Origin: Leucosporidium creatinivorum
Taxonomy: Eukaryota; Basidiomycota; Microbotryomycetes; Leucosporidiales; Leucosporidiaceae
Direction of reading: 5' to 3'
NCBI GenBank assembly: GCA_001600635.1
Contig: BCKL01000031.1
Location: forward strand, 1 to 64,000
DNA: 64,000 bases
This document shows, piece by piece, positions 32,184-43,891 of this stretch (position 1 is the first letter of the stretch; the number at the start of each line of letters is the position of its first letter). Both the position numbers and the translations under genes were made by a program. Below the pieces are notes generated by a model, which saw only the letters and a list, made by a program, of their open reading frames with translations, had not been told where the DNA came from and searched no databases.

Positions 32184-33353
32184 CTACCCGTTCCTCGCCT
32201 GCCCTTCCGACCTCTGCACTTCCTCCTCACTCCACCTCTGCTGTCCCGCATGCTCCATCGGGTGAGAAGGGTAAACTGACCCCGCTCCATTCTGATGCGG
32301 CGGCGGAGGGTAACCAGCAGCAGCACCCGCGCCATAAAAGTCGGCGCCAGCAGACTGCGGCGGCGAATCTCGATAATTGAGGTCGGGGGTGGGGTAGAAA
32401 GCCGAGTAGTTTGTTGGTGGTGGTGGGGGCATGTGGTGTGGTGGTGGAGGGGCGCCGAGGGAGTAGGAGCGAGCCGGTTGATGGAGAGGGGCGAAGGGGG
32501 AGGGATTGAAGCCTTGTGGGAAGTGCTGTTGAAGCGGTGGTGGTTGTGACTGGGTGTAGCTCGGTTGCGGAGCGGAAGGAATGGGAGCGTTGTGTGAGGC
32601 AGCCATGGTGAGGGCGTAGACCTGAGCTTCGAGCTGAGCGATACGAGCCTCGAGGGCGTCGGTCGAGGGTCCGCCGACGGTCGGAGAGGAAGGGTCGGTG
32701 ACGGAGGAGGATGCGGAGGGAGATGTGCGTTGGACTTCGAGCTTCTTGAGGCGACCTTCGACGCCCGACATGCGCCTGTAGATAAGTGAGTTCAGCCTCG
32801 ACGATGCAATCCTCGGCCGAACAAACGACTCGCGATTCGATCCACTCTTTTGATGCCGTCCCTCCCTTGCGAGCGCCTGGTGGTGCAGGTGCAGCGGCCT
32901 CGAACGTGCACTCGACTCCGGCAGCTCGGCAGCGTCGACACGGAGCCTTGTCCTTACCTTCGCACTTCATCTGCCCAGCCGAGGAGGGTCAGCATCGCCG
33001 AAGTCAAGTAGGAGAGGTACTCGCGGGTCATCGCAGGTCAAGCTGAAGCGCACCTTCTGCTTCCTACACAACAAGCACGCCATGGCGCTGCGATTGACCG
33101 TCGACGACTTCTTGAGCGGCGCCGGGGTTGCTCGTACTTCTCCCTGCTCTACAGCACCATCATCGACCTCTCCACCGCCCTCACTGCTCCTACGCTGACT
33201 CCCATTCCACTCGGCGTTGCCGTCAAATGATCGGTCGTCGCCGTGCAGCTGCTGGTAATCCCGCTGGCCTGGCGATTCGAAAGGCGATGAGCGCTGAGAA
33301 TTGAGGTACGTTCGGCCGTAGTGCTGCTGCTGATCATAGGGGGTCGGTAACAT
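32184..33353 (-). CDS. Zn2Cys6 fungal transcription factor
   Basis: About 350 aa in three exons, starting MLPTPYDQQQHYGRTYLNSQ. The DNA-binding domain spans an intron: ACLLCRKQK, then MKCEGKDKAPCRRCRAAGVEC, giving the six-cysteine binuclear zinc cluster at about residues 90-120. A predicted coiled-coil dimerisation region follows (GRLKKLEVQR and DALEARIAQLEAQVYALT). The C-terminal third is Pro/Tyr/Gln-rich and disordered, ending SEGQARNG. No fungal-specific regulatory domain is visible, so the protein is short for the family. The exact join between exons 2 and 3 near 32,800 is uncertain because no donor gives a smooth frame except one creating SRVVCRLKK. It is the only sequence-specific regulator in the window; a role in the upstream catabolic block is possible but unsupported. 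Confidence 0.8.
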
Positions 33354-35679
33354 CTTGCTGTAGGTAAATCGGTCTAGCGATAATCTGATGGCCGAGGTGG
33401 GGCTGCCCGTCGTCACTTCTTTCCTGCCTAAGCCAAGCGACGAAGCGGAAAGATCAGCGCCTGCTCAGAGAGAAGCTGGGACGACGGCCGCCAGTGCTGC
33501 AGCTGATGCTAGCAGTGCAGAGCATGCCCAAACTGCTGCCGCTGCTCTACATCTGCCATCTCGGGGGCCAACTCCGAAAGTTGCTTGCTGACAAGACGCG
33601 GAGAGGGCTGCTCACTTTGTGTGTGGAGGGCTTTCGAGGCGCCTAGGGTAGGCGCTGGGAAGCCACGGGAGTGCCGAGCAGGAGCTGAGACCGTTGTACA
33701 GCAGCAGCTAGACGAGCTGAACGAGCTTAGGCGACCGAGCGGCGAGATCCGAAGCGACGAGGACGAGGAAAGAGGAGGAGCAAGGACGGAAGGCGAAGGG
33801 CAAGCTTCCTCCGGCCCGAGAGATTGGTGTTCCTTACAGAGTCAAAAGCGAGACACTGTTGTAATTGCTGCGCACTGAGTGCCCTACAGAACCCATGCTC
33901 GCCTCGAGCCGCTGCTGTACGAATTGCTCCCCCCCTCATGTTGGCAGCGCCGAACTCTGCTCCGAGCTCTTCATCTCTTGCAGCTGCTCGCTGCAGCTTC
34001 GTCTTGTACACCTCTCGCAGCCCGTATCAAACGTTTCAAGCCTTCCTCGCAGCGTGTCGGCACCCACCCCGCTTCTTTCCTCTCCCATTCAGAGCCTCTC
34101 TTGCCATGCCTCCACCCTCCGTCAGCGAATTCCAAGGCCATCGGCGAAGTCGCTGAGCTCGCCTGCAAGTAGAGCAAGAGCAGGAGATGTTTTCCCGCTG
34201 CACCTGAACAAGACTTTATGGAAGCTGACGCCGTACGAGAGCTTTTCGGAACCCTCGGCGAACGCCTCCAAGCTCGAGAAGAGCTCCAGCTTCTTTGGAA
34301 CTTTCTCTTGTGGGCGAAGGGTGATGGACGGCCTTTCGCCATCCTTTCATGCTTCCCTTCTTCCACTTTCGCCAGCGCCTCCCACCTCCCTCCCGCCAGC
34401 GCAGAGTGCGACGATCTCGGCGCTCGCTCGGAGCGCCATCTCCCCTCGGCCGAGCTGCCTGCACCTCACTACAGAGGTGCAGAATCAACCTGTACGCTCA
34501 ACAGCGAAGCTCGTACGAGATCTACAGCAAACGGAGATACTGTACCTCATCAGAGGCCGTAATGAAAAATGACGGTGGGATCGCTCACGCCTTGAGCCGA
34601 ATTGAGCGGTCAAAGCGGTTTGCCGCTCCACGTCAGCCAGCGACATCTTTTTGGGCAATAATCTGACAGCGTTGAAGCCCACCAAGCTACAGCGACGAGA
34701 AGATGGCATCATCTCTTGTACCCAAGCATGCAGAGCTGCCCCAGCGGAGCGGGAAGGAGGAGCGCGATCTGTCGGTGGAGGTCTCTCTCCTTGCGCGCCA
34801 AGGCTCGCTGCACATCATCAGCTTGCCGCGGAAAGGTCGTTGAGATGAAGATAGCCTGCATTAGGTGCCAGCGTACGGAACTCGGCGGTGATGGCCTTGG
34901 TGGGGGCGTAAGGGTCCCCCGCGAACCGTTACGGCAGCCCCAGATTCTCCCGGTCGGCGCTGGGCGGTTGTCAAGCTACAGTACAGCGCTGAGCGAAAGT
35001 TGCTCGCGAGTGTATCACAGCGGCTCTGCTCGAGCTATGGCAGAGACAGGCGTTCTTTGAGCCGCCTGACGAAGCGCGAATAGCCTCATTTCTGCCGACG
35101 CCGAGCAGCCAATTGTCGACGCCCACGCGTTCTTCCAGTCCGGGCCGAACGATGAAGATCAAACCACAAGCGAGAAGGGCGAGCAGATGGTGTAAAGTTC
35201 CTGCAAAGGGCTCGGGGTCGCAAGCGGAAGCCTTGCCCCTCTCTGGCGAAGCTCGGTCGGCCGCGATGAGGACGAGAGATGGCGAGGCTGAGAGAGCTAC
35301 CCAGCTACCAGCAGATGGCCAAACAGGCGAGCCATAGTACAGTGAGAACCCGAGTTTCTCGACGTGACCCGCGCCCACCCATTCCGTCGGGAAAGGCGAG
35401 GGTGGGAGAGCCGAGCGACGAGCCCGGCACTCTCGAAGTCTGAGCTCAAGCAAGCTCCAACATATCGTGGATAGCACTGAGACAGCGAGCAAGCGTCACA
35501 CGGCCCCGTGCCGCTACGTAATCGCTCTTTGCGCCTCTCGTCCAGGCGAAAGGCAGAACGGGTGAGAAAAGCGGGCGAGGCGGGCAGCGAGGTCAGCAAG
35601 CTTGTTGAAGCCAGCGGGCAGCGCTACAGCGGGTCTAAACCGGATGAGAAAGCTGCCAGGATCGAGTACTACCAGACCG
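33354..35679. other. Gene-poor region
   Basis: 2.3 kb upstream of the Zn2Cys6 gene. Open frames at 33,865-34,572 (+) and 34,218-34,562 (+) have no family motif and contain no matching splice structure. Nothing else can be supported. Confidence 0.45.
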
Positions 35680-37365
35680 GCGTCCCTCCCCGCCAGAGAC
35701 GAGAGCTCAGAGAGGCTGCGCCGAGCTTGCCGATGGACGAGGCCTGACAATGCGAGGGGGTTGCTGCAGCTACTGTACTAGTGAGCCAGATAATTATGAA
35801 GACGATGAGCGTGATCTCACCACTAGAGACACACCTCAGCCGAGCTACGGCTCAGCGTGGAGAGCGAGCACCGACGGTCTCCTCCTCCTTGAAAGCGAGC
35901 TGTGAGCAGATGCAGCGAGTTCAGACTGACAGTGTTGGCAGACGCGGGACCCTACTGCTCAAGCTCAACTCGACTCCCAGCAGCTGGACGAAGGTCTTGA
36001 TTGAGCAGGCAGGACTCCGACGCCCCCCTCAGCGAGCTGCGAGTGACTCTGGAGTAGCTGGCAGCTGGAGATGCTCGACGCGAGCGCTCGGTCCTATAGG
36101 CCAAATCGGACCTCAATCCTCATTGCGGCGAGCAGTCTCTCCAGCGAGAGGCAGCTCCACCGCGAAGAGCCGAGCTAAAGACCGAGCCTTGCAGCGGTAA
36201 TAATCGACAGCCAGGCAGACATGAAGAGCTCGCCGCAAGCGCAGGTGCCCGACACCAACGCCAACTGGTCTATCCACACCCGCCCAGGCCTCCCTGCGGC
36301 CTCGACGAGCACAGAGAGATTCGTGGCGAGCGGTGAGGCGCACAGTGGAGTCTCACCGGTATGTGGCAGGGTAGCAGCCGTTTGTAGCGTCCAGTTCAGC
36401 AAAGAACACATCCAGGGGACTCTATGCTATCCCCAGCATGAGCAGGGAAAAAGCGCCGAAGAGAGGGAGTGCCAGCGCCGAGTATCCACTTGAGCCAGCC
36501 GAGAGACTCAGCAGAGCGATACGGCTCTCCGAGGAGCAGCGGATAGGTGACCGGTCAAGTCTCTGTGGCTTTCTCCTCATCTTCGGACCCCAACAGCAGC
36601 AAGCTGAACCCTGCTCGGCGCAAGGCTCGTACTCGTCGCAGGGCTCGAGACGGCGAACAGAGTGACCTAGCAGTCGCAGACAGGTGACTGACTCGATGAC
36701 AGGTTGGTACGAGAGGCCTGACCATGCCCCAAGCTCGAAGTCGACCCCCTAGCGCCCTCGCTGAAGGCCTGACTTGAGCTGGCTGCTCGGCGGACTCCTC
36801 CAGAGCCACTATTGAGCTCAGGCTTCGGGCGAGAGGCTACAGAGTGTGGGAAGGAGAGACCCCCGACCCTCGTCATCAATCCCCGGCTCCCGTTCTACCT
36901 CAGAGCGCGAGCCAGTGCAGAGCCAGCGAGGGAGCAACCCCTCGGCTCGGCGTACTTCAGAACCTCCAGACACACAGAGAGGGGCTCGCCATCGTAGACT
37001 AGCCAGCCGACTGCCTCCAGCAGTCAGCCGCTTAATCCAGTCCTCAGCAGCTCGCCCGCTCCGTTCATCTCCAGCAGCAGCCCCGCCCTTGTTCTGCTGT
37101 CCGTCAGCCAGCACACGTCTCCAGCGACTCACTTGTACCCTTCTGCTGCACCCTGCACTGCCACCGAGCCCTCACTCCCTCCATATAGCCCTGTAATCCG
37201 CCTTTGAGATGAACGCGTCGAGTTGAGCGAGTCGAGGAGAGCTGAGAGTCGAGGAGACATTGTAGGGGAGTCGGGCGGGGTACTGTAGGCTATGATCAAG
37301 GTGAAGAAAGCTGTTAAATGCTGCTGTGGGCGAGTCGAGCTGTAAACGAGGAATTCGGCGGAGGG
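35680..37365 (-). repeat. Dispersed repeat, copy A (inverted relative to copy B at 58,190-60,005)
   Basis: Read on the - strand, this segment is collinear with 58,190-60,005 read on the + strand. Anchors: 37,246-37,206 against 58,304-58,344 (40 of 41 bases identical by eye), about 37,096-37,064 against 58,451-58,482 (AGGGCGGGGCTGCTGCTGGA), 36,296-36,280 against about 59,251-59,270 (GAGGCCTGGGCGGG), and 36,040-36,000 against 59,515-59,560 (GGGCGTCGGAGTC followed by TGCCTGCTCAAT). Between anchors the similarity is patchy, with small gaps, so the copies are old. No transposase, terminal repeat or other family hallmark is seen; the element is unclassified. Ends are approximate. Confidence 0.75.
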
Positions 37366-37849
37366 AGCCAGGTTGTGAGCTCTCGGGTTCGAAGTGACCC
37401 TCCAATGCTCAGTCGATGCTGAGCTCTGAAAGCAAGATGTTTCAGACAGCGACAAGACCAGCGGAGGTATACTCCTGCCACATCGGGCGAGTACGGGAGA
37501 GAGCCAAGCTTTCGCCGAGCCCCGAGCTCTGGCTCTCTCGTCTCTCGGTCTCCCTCTCCAAGTTGACGAATCTGCACAAGAGGAAACGTTGCAAGTAGCT
37601 ATCAAAGCTAGAGTGGGTAGCAAGAGGACCAGGGGGTAGGTAAGTGGGTAGACTCATCAGATCTGAACAAGCGCCGACTGGTGCTCGGCGAGGGGATGAG
37701 GGGTGTGGGGTAAGGATTACGGAGTAGAGAGAGGGAGGGGAATACAACATGCACAGCACAGACGACTTCAACGACACTCATGCACAGCCTGCTCGTCCTC
37801 CAAGGTCAGCGCTACCCGACAGCTCTGAGCTCGGTGCCGAGAGCTCACC
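37366..37849. other. Intergenic region
   Basis: 484 bp between repeat copy A and the stop of the Ser/Pro-rich gene. No supported feature. Confidence 0.45.
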
Positions 37850-39933
37850 TCAGCTCAACCCAAACAGCCTCCTCATTGCGCTCCCCATACCTTCCTTCTT
37901 CCCTTCCGCATCAATCCCAACAACCTTCAACGCCTCCGCCCTCTTCTTCGCCTCCTCCACCTTCCTCGCCTCCCTAACCTCCTTCTGAATCCTCACTCGA
38001 TCGGCCCTCGCCGTGGGATCCATCGCCATCGAAGGAAGAGGATCCGACGACGAGTGCTCCATGGATGATGAGACGACGCGCGAGCGAACAAAGGAAGAGC
38101 GACGAGAGACTGTCGGCGAGGGAGCGCGGGAGGAGGAAGGGGTGCGAGGGAAAGTTGGGCGGAAGGGGGCGGTTGCGGTGATGGGAGGGCGAGTTGGAGG
38201 GGAAGAGCTGGAGGAACCGGAGCTGAGTGAACGGGGGTGGAGAGGTGAGAGACCTTTCGTGGGGGAGAAGGAGGTGGGAGGGGAGGTGCAGCGCAGAGAG
38301 GAGGCCGAAGAGAGGGAAGTGGCGCTATTGGAGCGGGCGGAGGCAAAGACGCTGGGTTCTGTGGCGTATCAGACGTCGTCAGGATAGATCAAAGCAGAGA
38401 GAGAGAAGCTCGGAGCTCACCGAAAGCATCGCAAACGACCTCCACCTCCGAATCCACCTCGCTTAGCTCACTCGCGCTCCCATCGGCGTAATCCAATCCC
38501 TCAAGCTCTCCCCCACTTCTCGGACTCCTCGGGCTCCTCGACGACCCTCTACTACTAGGAGAAGCGCTCTCCTTACTCCTCGTCCTATCCCTCCCCATCC
38601 CAGCAAGCCCACCGCGCTCCTTCATCAACATGATCTTCTGGGCTCGTTCCCTCTTAGCCGCCTTCTCGCCCTCGTACAATCGACCGAATGACTCGCCCAT
38701 GGAGCCTTGACGAGTGTAGCTGGGGCGACGAGCGAAGGAGAGGGAGAGAGATTGGTCGGGGAGAGCGGGAGTCGAAGGAGGAGAGACCGAGGGAGTGGTG
38801 GCTCGGCGGGTGGTGGGGAAACGAGAGAAGGAGGAAGGGGCGCCGTTCGAGATGTATGAGGACGAGGGAGAGGGATACAGCTTGACCGAGCTGCTAGCAC
38901 GACGAGGGGAGGTGAACCTCCCTGTGCCGGCGCGAGAAGACGTCGAAGGTTGCTGAGTGGAGAGAGTCGGTCGAGCCGGAGCGAGAACAGTTGCCTCCGA
39001 GCTGGTGGGCCTTTGACGAGGTCGTTCATCTCGTTTTGACTCGCCACTCGAGCGCGCGCAAGAGGCGGAGCCGAAGGAAGGGCTGATGTCCAAGTCGACG
39101 TGCGAAGGGGAGGGGGACGCTGGACGACTCGCGCCGAGCAGCGAGGCGATTACGGAGGGTGTTGCAGGCGTAGAAGGAGGAGGTCGAGGTACGAGAGGAG
39201 AGGAGGAAGGCTCGGCGAGGGGTGTCGTCTCGCCTTGGATGGCGAAGCCCTCGATGCGGATACTCTGCCGAGGCGAGCTCGACGGACTTCTTCTCCTTGC
39301 TGGCGAGCCGAAGGGCGGGATGGCGTCAAAGGAGTTCGCGGGAGTCGGTCCACCGAGGGAGGGCGAGGTGTTGTTGGAGGTCTGAGTCGGCGCACGAGGC
39401 AGCTCGGCGCGACCTCGGAGGTGGGAACCGTTGGTGTACTCGATGTGCTCTATCGAGAGCTTACTCCCACCCTTACTGCCTTTCCTCCTCTGCCCATCTT
39501 GCTTCACTGCTGCTGCTGCAGCCAACACCGCTCCGATCCCTCGTTCTGGTACACCCTCCGAGCCGTCCTCCGTCGCCCAACTGCCGACCGCCGAGCTGCC
39601 TTCACTACGCTGATCCTCCTCCATCTCCCTCTTGAGCCTCTCACGCTCCTCCGGGCTGAGCAAGCGAGCCGGTTCACCTGGTCGGAGCTGAACCGCCTGT
39701 GCTTGTTTGCTGGCGACGTCGAGACGAGCCCGAAGGCGCGTAGCATCGCCAGCTGTCCATTCGGGTGAGGTCGAGTGGATGTCGAAGAGTTCACGCTTCT
39801 TCTTGAGCTGTAGGAGACCAGTTGGAGCTTTGAATTGAGGTGCCGGAGACGAAGCGCGCGAGGAGAGCGGCGAAGGGTCGGGGGAGAGGAGGAGCGCCGG
39901 AAAGGGTGAAGGGGAGCGGGCCACTTGTGCCAT
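37850..39933 (-). CDS. Ser/Pro-rich hypothetical protein
   Basis: Two exons, about 670 aa, from MAQVARSPSPFPALLLSPDP to GMGSAMRRLFGLS. The intron lies at about 38,358-38,420 (GTGAGCTCC donor, CACAG acceptor) and the frame stays open across it. Most of the chain is disordered and rich in Ser, Pro, Thr and Arg, with many SP/TP sites suited to proline-directed kinases. Short charged helices stand out: PEERERLKREMEEDQRSEG near residue 90, EGEKAAKRERAQKIMLMKER near 430, and VRIQKEVREARKVEEAKKRA near the C-terminus. I recognise no domain. The composition resembles cytoskeletal or polarity scaffolds, but this is only an impression. Confidence 0.72.
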
Positions 39934-40634
39934 CGTGTACAGAGTGGTCTGCTGGGATGCAGGTGGGTCAGCTGTAGGACGATATGGTCTCTAACCAAGA
40001 TCCGCCTCCAGCTGAAACGCCCCGCTCGGGCGAAGAGGAGCGTCGGACTGGCCTCCCGCGGGCCTCCGCTCAGCTCGGTCCGCTTGGTTTGAGGGAAGGA
40101 AACTAACCTTGTACAGAGCTACAGAGCTGCTCTATGATGTGGTCAGAAGCAGAGTAGCTCGTAGCCCTGCGATCTCAAAATGACTTCGAGACGAGTCGAT
40201 ATCCCAGTCGAGACGGAAAGATCTGGCGTGAAAGGAGGAAGATCGCCATCTCTTTACCCGTAGAGAGAGCTACATGTCCAGAGTTGTAGTATAGTAGTCT
40301 GCTGAGTGGAAGACGAAGAAGCAGGACGACCGGGCGGGAGGCAAGAGATGAAGAGACGAGACGACCTCGCTTCTCGGCGTGAGTCTAGCTCGAGCCTTCC
40401 TGCAGCCTTTCACCTCAGCTGCGTGCATGAGACACTACAGAGAGCTATAAAGTCCACCCTACAATTGCACTGCCGGGAAGCGAGCTGCTGAGGCGTCTGT
40501 AGCCCTACTCGGCGCACAATCTCGGCTCTCGCTCAAGGCGACGGCTTTGTCTCGGCTCCGTCTCTCGCTCACTCGACACGGGTGACTGCTCGAAGTGTCC
40601 ACCTGATTGTCTCAATCGCACCACTATCCACAAA
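39934..40634. other. Intergenic region
   Basis: 701 bp upstream of the Ser/Pro-rich gene and downstream of the Usa1-like gene. No gene or named element; it contains several CTGTAG/CTACAG words. Confidence 0.5.
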
Positions 40635-43589
40635 CTAGAACAGCGCGACCACCTGATCCACCTCACCCTCATCCTCCTGCCCTCGCTGCTCCTCCTCATC
40701 ATCCGTCTCCGTCTCGACCTCATGCGCATCTCCCTCACCACCACTGCCCTCCGTATCCGCCTCGATGGCAGGCGCCGTTGGCTCGGAAGCGGCAGCAGGC
40801 TCTTGGTCGGCCTCGCCTAGTCCATCGGCGAAGAGCTCGGCGTCGGAGACGATGGCGCGGCCGGCAGGGGAGGTTGACGGTTCGTTGATGGTGTGAGTCG
40901 ATGCAGAGGAGGTAGAGGCGGTGGAAGGTGAGGCCGCTTGAGAAGTCGAGGGGTTGGCCGAGGTGGAAGCGGCGGGAGGGGAGGAAGGAGCCAAAGGAGC
41001 TGGCGAAGCGGGAGGAGGGATCTGAGGCAGTCCATGAGTCGCCTCGCCGTGATCTCCCTCGAACAAGCCCGGCGTCGACGCTCCACTCCTCGTCTCAGGC
41101 GGCAACAGCCCCTGCGGCCTAACGCCGACCAGCCCTCCTCCACTCGCCGCCGCCGCTCTCTCCGCCGCCGCTCTTTCCCTCTGCACCCTCTTCTCCGCCA
41201 ACAGCCTCTCTCTCTTCTCCAACGCCCTCTTCCTCTTCCTCTCCACCTCGGGACTCAACGTCCCGAAGAACAGCACCACCGCGACCATTGCCGTCCTGAT
41301 CGCTCTCCTCCTCGCCTGCCTCGCCAGTCCTACGCGATCGTTCGGATGAGGCGGAGGAGTAGGTTGAGGTACTTGACGACCTGCGACTGTGCGAGGAGCG
41401 AGGCCGAGCTCGTGGGCTTCTTCGACGAGGCCGACGGTGGCGATGCGGGCGATCCAGTAGCGAGGGGAGAAGCGCGAGTGGGGTTCTCGGCGCGGTCGAG
41501 CGCCATGGGGACGGGCAGGGCGGTGAACTCCTCCGACGCCTGGTGGTGGTGGAGGAGCGCCGACTGGGACTGCTTGAGGAACGACTCGTTGGCGAAGGTC
41601 GCCTCCGGCTCCAGCTCCTGCGACGGGCGGTGGGCCAGGTGGCGCCGGCCGACGAGGTGCAGGCATGGGCAGTTGAACACCCGCTTGGGCAGCGACCTCG
41701 ACCCTCCTGGCCTGTCTCTCTGCCCTCTCGCGCTCCCTATCCGCCCGCTCCCTCAACGCACCTGCTACCGCCCTTCGGCGATACATCCCCCATCCCTCGT
41801 ACAGAATCCACGCCGCCGCCATACTGCCCATGACAACTCGCTTCGTATAACTAGCGTGACGTCCAAAGATCCAAAGTAGGAATCCGAGCTTGAGCGACAG
41901 GAGGAAGAGGGGGATGATGAGGGAGAGGACGGCCTCGAGGTTGATGACGATGGAGACGGTGGCTCGACGGCGATTCGCAGCTGCGACGGCTGCTGCTCCT
42001 ACGAGGGGAGGAGGTGCAGCAGCAGCAGCAGCGGCTTGAGCTGCTCCTGCAGCGACTCCACCGACGGGGGATGCGCCGGGAGGACGAAGGAGGGCACGAC
42101 CGTAGGCGATTGCGGGGGCGGTGGGTTGGTAGGTGATGAGGAGTTGGAGCATGGTGGTGAGGATGTGGAGGATGGCTTGGCCGCGTTTGAGGGCGCGGTA
42201 GAGGGCGAGAGGAGGCGGTGGGGAGCGAGCCGTTTGCTCGGTCGGCGGGACTTGGAGCATGAAGGGAAGGCCGCTGATGAGGAAGGGGAGCGGTCAGTTT
42301 CGGCGCGTGGACAAGTAGAGCAGTGCACAGCGTACCCGATCTGCACGAGCTGGAACTCGCCATTCTGCGGTCCTCTCTCCTTGCCCCAATCGCGAAGCTC
42401 AGCCTCGGCTTCCTCCTCCTTCTCTTTGACCATGCCCCACAACCCGCACTCGACTAAGAGTCCCTTGACCTCCTGCACCTCTCCGTTACCCTCCTCCATT
42501 TCCCTTCTCATCTTCTCCTTCTCCCTCTCCTCCCTCGCCTTGAACGCCTCCTCATCCTCGCCCTCCTCCTTGATCACAATCGGATCGATCCTACTACCCG
42601 TCGACTCCGCCCAGCCGAGACGGGCAAGACGTTCGGTAACGTCGATCGAGTAGAAGTAGTGAGCTTTTTGTAGGTTGAGTAGGAGGAGGGAGCGTTGGAG
42701 GGGAATAAGTTGCGAGAGGAAGGCGAGGTAGGTGGGGAAGCCGGAGACGTTGGGACCGAGGGAGGCGGAGGATGGGACTTGTGCGCCAGGTGTGGGAGGA
42801 GGAGGAGGAGATCCGAGATCCGAGGTGAACGTGTTGCGAAGAATCTCGGGAGTCGGAGTCGTCGGCTCTGAGGGCGGCGGGACGGCATAGGATGGGTTGT
42901 AGCCGGAGGACGTAGGTACGGTGGGAAGGGCAAAAGGCGAGGCTGGTGCGGCAGCGGCGGAAGCTGGTTCGGCGGGTATGGTAGGAGTCGGCTTCGGAAG
43001 CGAGGTGAAGGGCGCTGACCACGAGGTTGGGCGGACGATGACGTGCAGAACAGCTTCCGATGGCGGGATCTGTGGGCGGAGCTGGTTAGTGGTATGTGCA
43101 GATGTCCTCCAAGGTTGTTCGGTAGCGGTCGACCCATCGGCGAAGCACCTGAGCGAGATCTCGCCGAGCTCGGACATGGCTACAGGGCTCTAGCCGATTG
43201 GGGTCGAGCGCCAGATAGCTCTACAGAATCACAAGGCTGCCAAATGGACCACCTCTGGTTTTGTACAGCTCGTTCGTCGCCGCGCGCTGTCCGCGTCACG
43301 GCTCGCCAGCTCATCTCAATCGGAAGCTGCACTGAAAGCTCACCTCAGCAGCAAAGAGTTCTCCGAGCACTTCTTGATCCCGACAGACTCGACCGCCCTT
43401 TACAGCTACGATCCCCTCCGGCTGGGGCTTGCCAGCCCACTCGGTGTGTAGCTGCTGCTTCAGTTCAGCGATCGTGGCGCCGCGAGCGATGGTGACGACG
43501 TGGTAGGAAGGTACAGGATTGATTGGGTGCGTGGTTAGGCGAATGGTGAGCTGTAGCGAGCCAGCCGAGGGCGACGAAGGGCCGCTCAT
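40635..43589 (-). CDS. Herp/Usa1-like ER-associated degradation membrane protein
   Basis: Three exons, about 930 aa. Residues about 10-95 form a ubiquitin-like domain: LQLTIRLTTHPINPVPSYHV, IARGATIAELKQQLHTEW, then GRVCRDQEVLGELFAAEIPP and VLHVIVRP. A Pro/Ala-rich linker leads to a helical middle (FLSQLIPLQRSLLLLNLQKA), then a hydrophobic hairpin (LEAVLSLIIPLFLLSLKLGF and VVMGSMAAAWILYEGWGMY). The C-terminal 350 residues are low-complexity and end in a strongly acidic tail (ETETDDEEEQRGQEDEGEVD). This order of N-terminal ubiquitin-like domain, helical region and membrane hairpin is that of HERPUD and yeast Usa1, scaffolds that bridge Hrd1 and derlins in the ER membrane. The match is by architecture and the ubiquitin-like fold, so orthology is likely but not proven. 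It is divergent from the pirin gene over 302 bp. Confidence 0.72.
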
Positions 43590-43891
43590 GACGAGCGAGT
43601 CGACGTGGTCGCGCGCGGGGAGCTGTGTAAGCTGTCGGAGATGGAGCTGTTGCCAAATCGACTGCTTTCAAGCCGTTCTGTAGTCGAGTCGAGCAAACGA
43701 GGTAAGTTGAGGAGTGAAAGCCGGTTCGCGGCTCTCGCGCTCGTCTTTCGAAGCTCGAGCGGTTCGCGCTTGCCTCTGACCACATCTGCTTGTTCTTCGT
43801 ACAGCCTTGTTGCCGACACACAACTGCTGGCTGCTGCTCCCAGCCCACCCTAGGACTCTCACAACCGCTCTTACGCCTCGCCCGGACCCTG
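43590..43891. promoter_or_regulatory. Divergent promoter, Usa1-like gene / pirin
   Basis: 302 bp separating two start codons; no strong motif was recognised. Confidence 0.4.

Noticed and set aside
34218-34562. Open frame on the + strand beginning MEADAVRELFGTLGERLQ
   Set aside because: The first part looks protein-like, but it turns low-complexity, has no upstream exon that joins in frame and no family match that I recognise.
35680-37365. Calling the dispersed repeat a specific transposon class
   Set aside because: No terminal repeats, target-site duplications or enzyme motifs could be seen in either copy.
40938-41879. 313-codon open frame on the + strand
   Set aside because: Antisense of the low-complexity part of the Usa1-like gene; Arg-rich and without motif.
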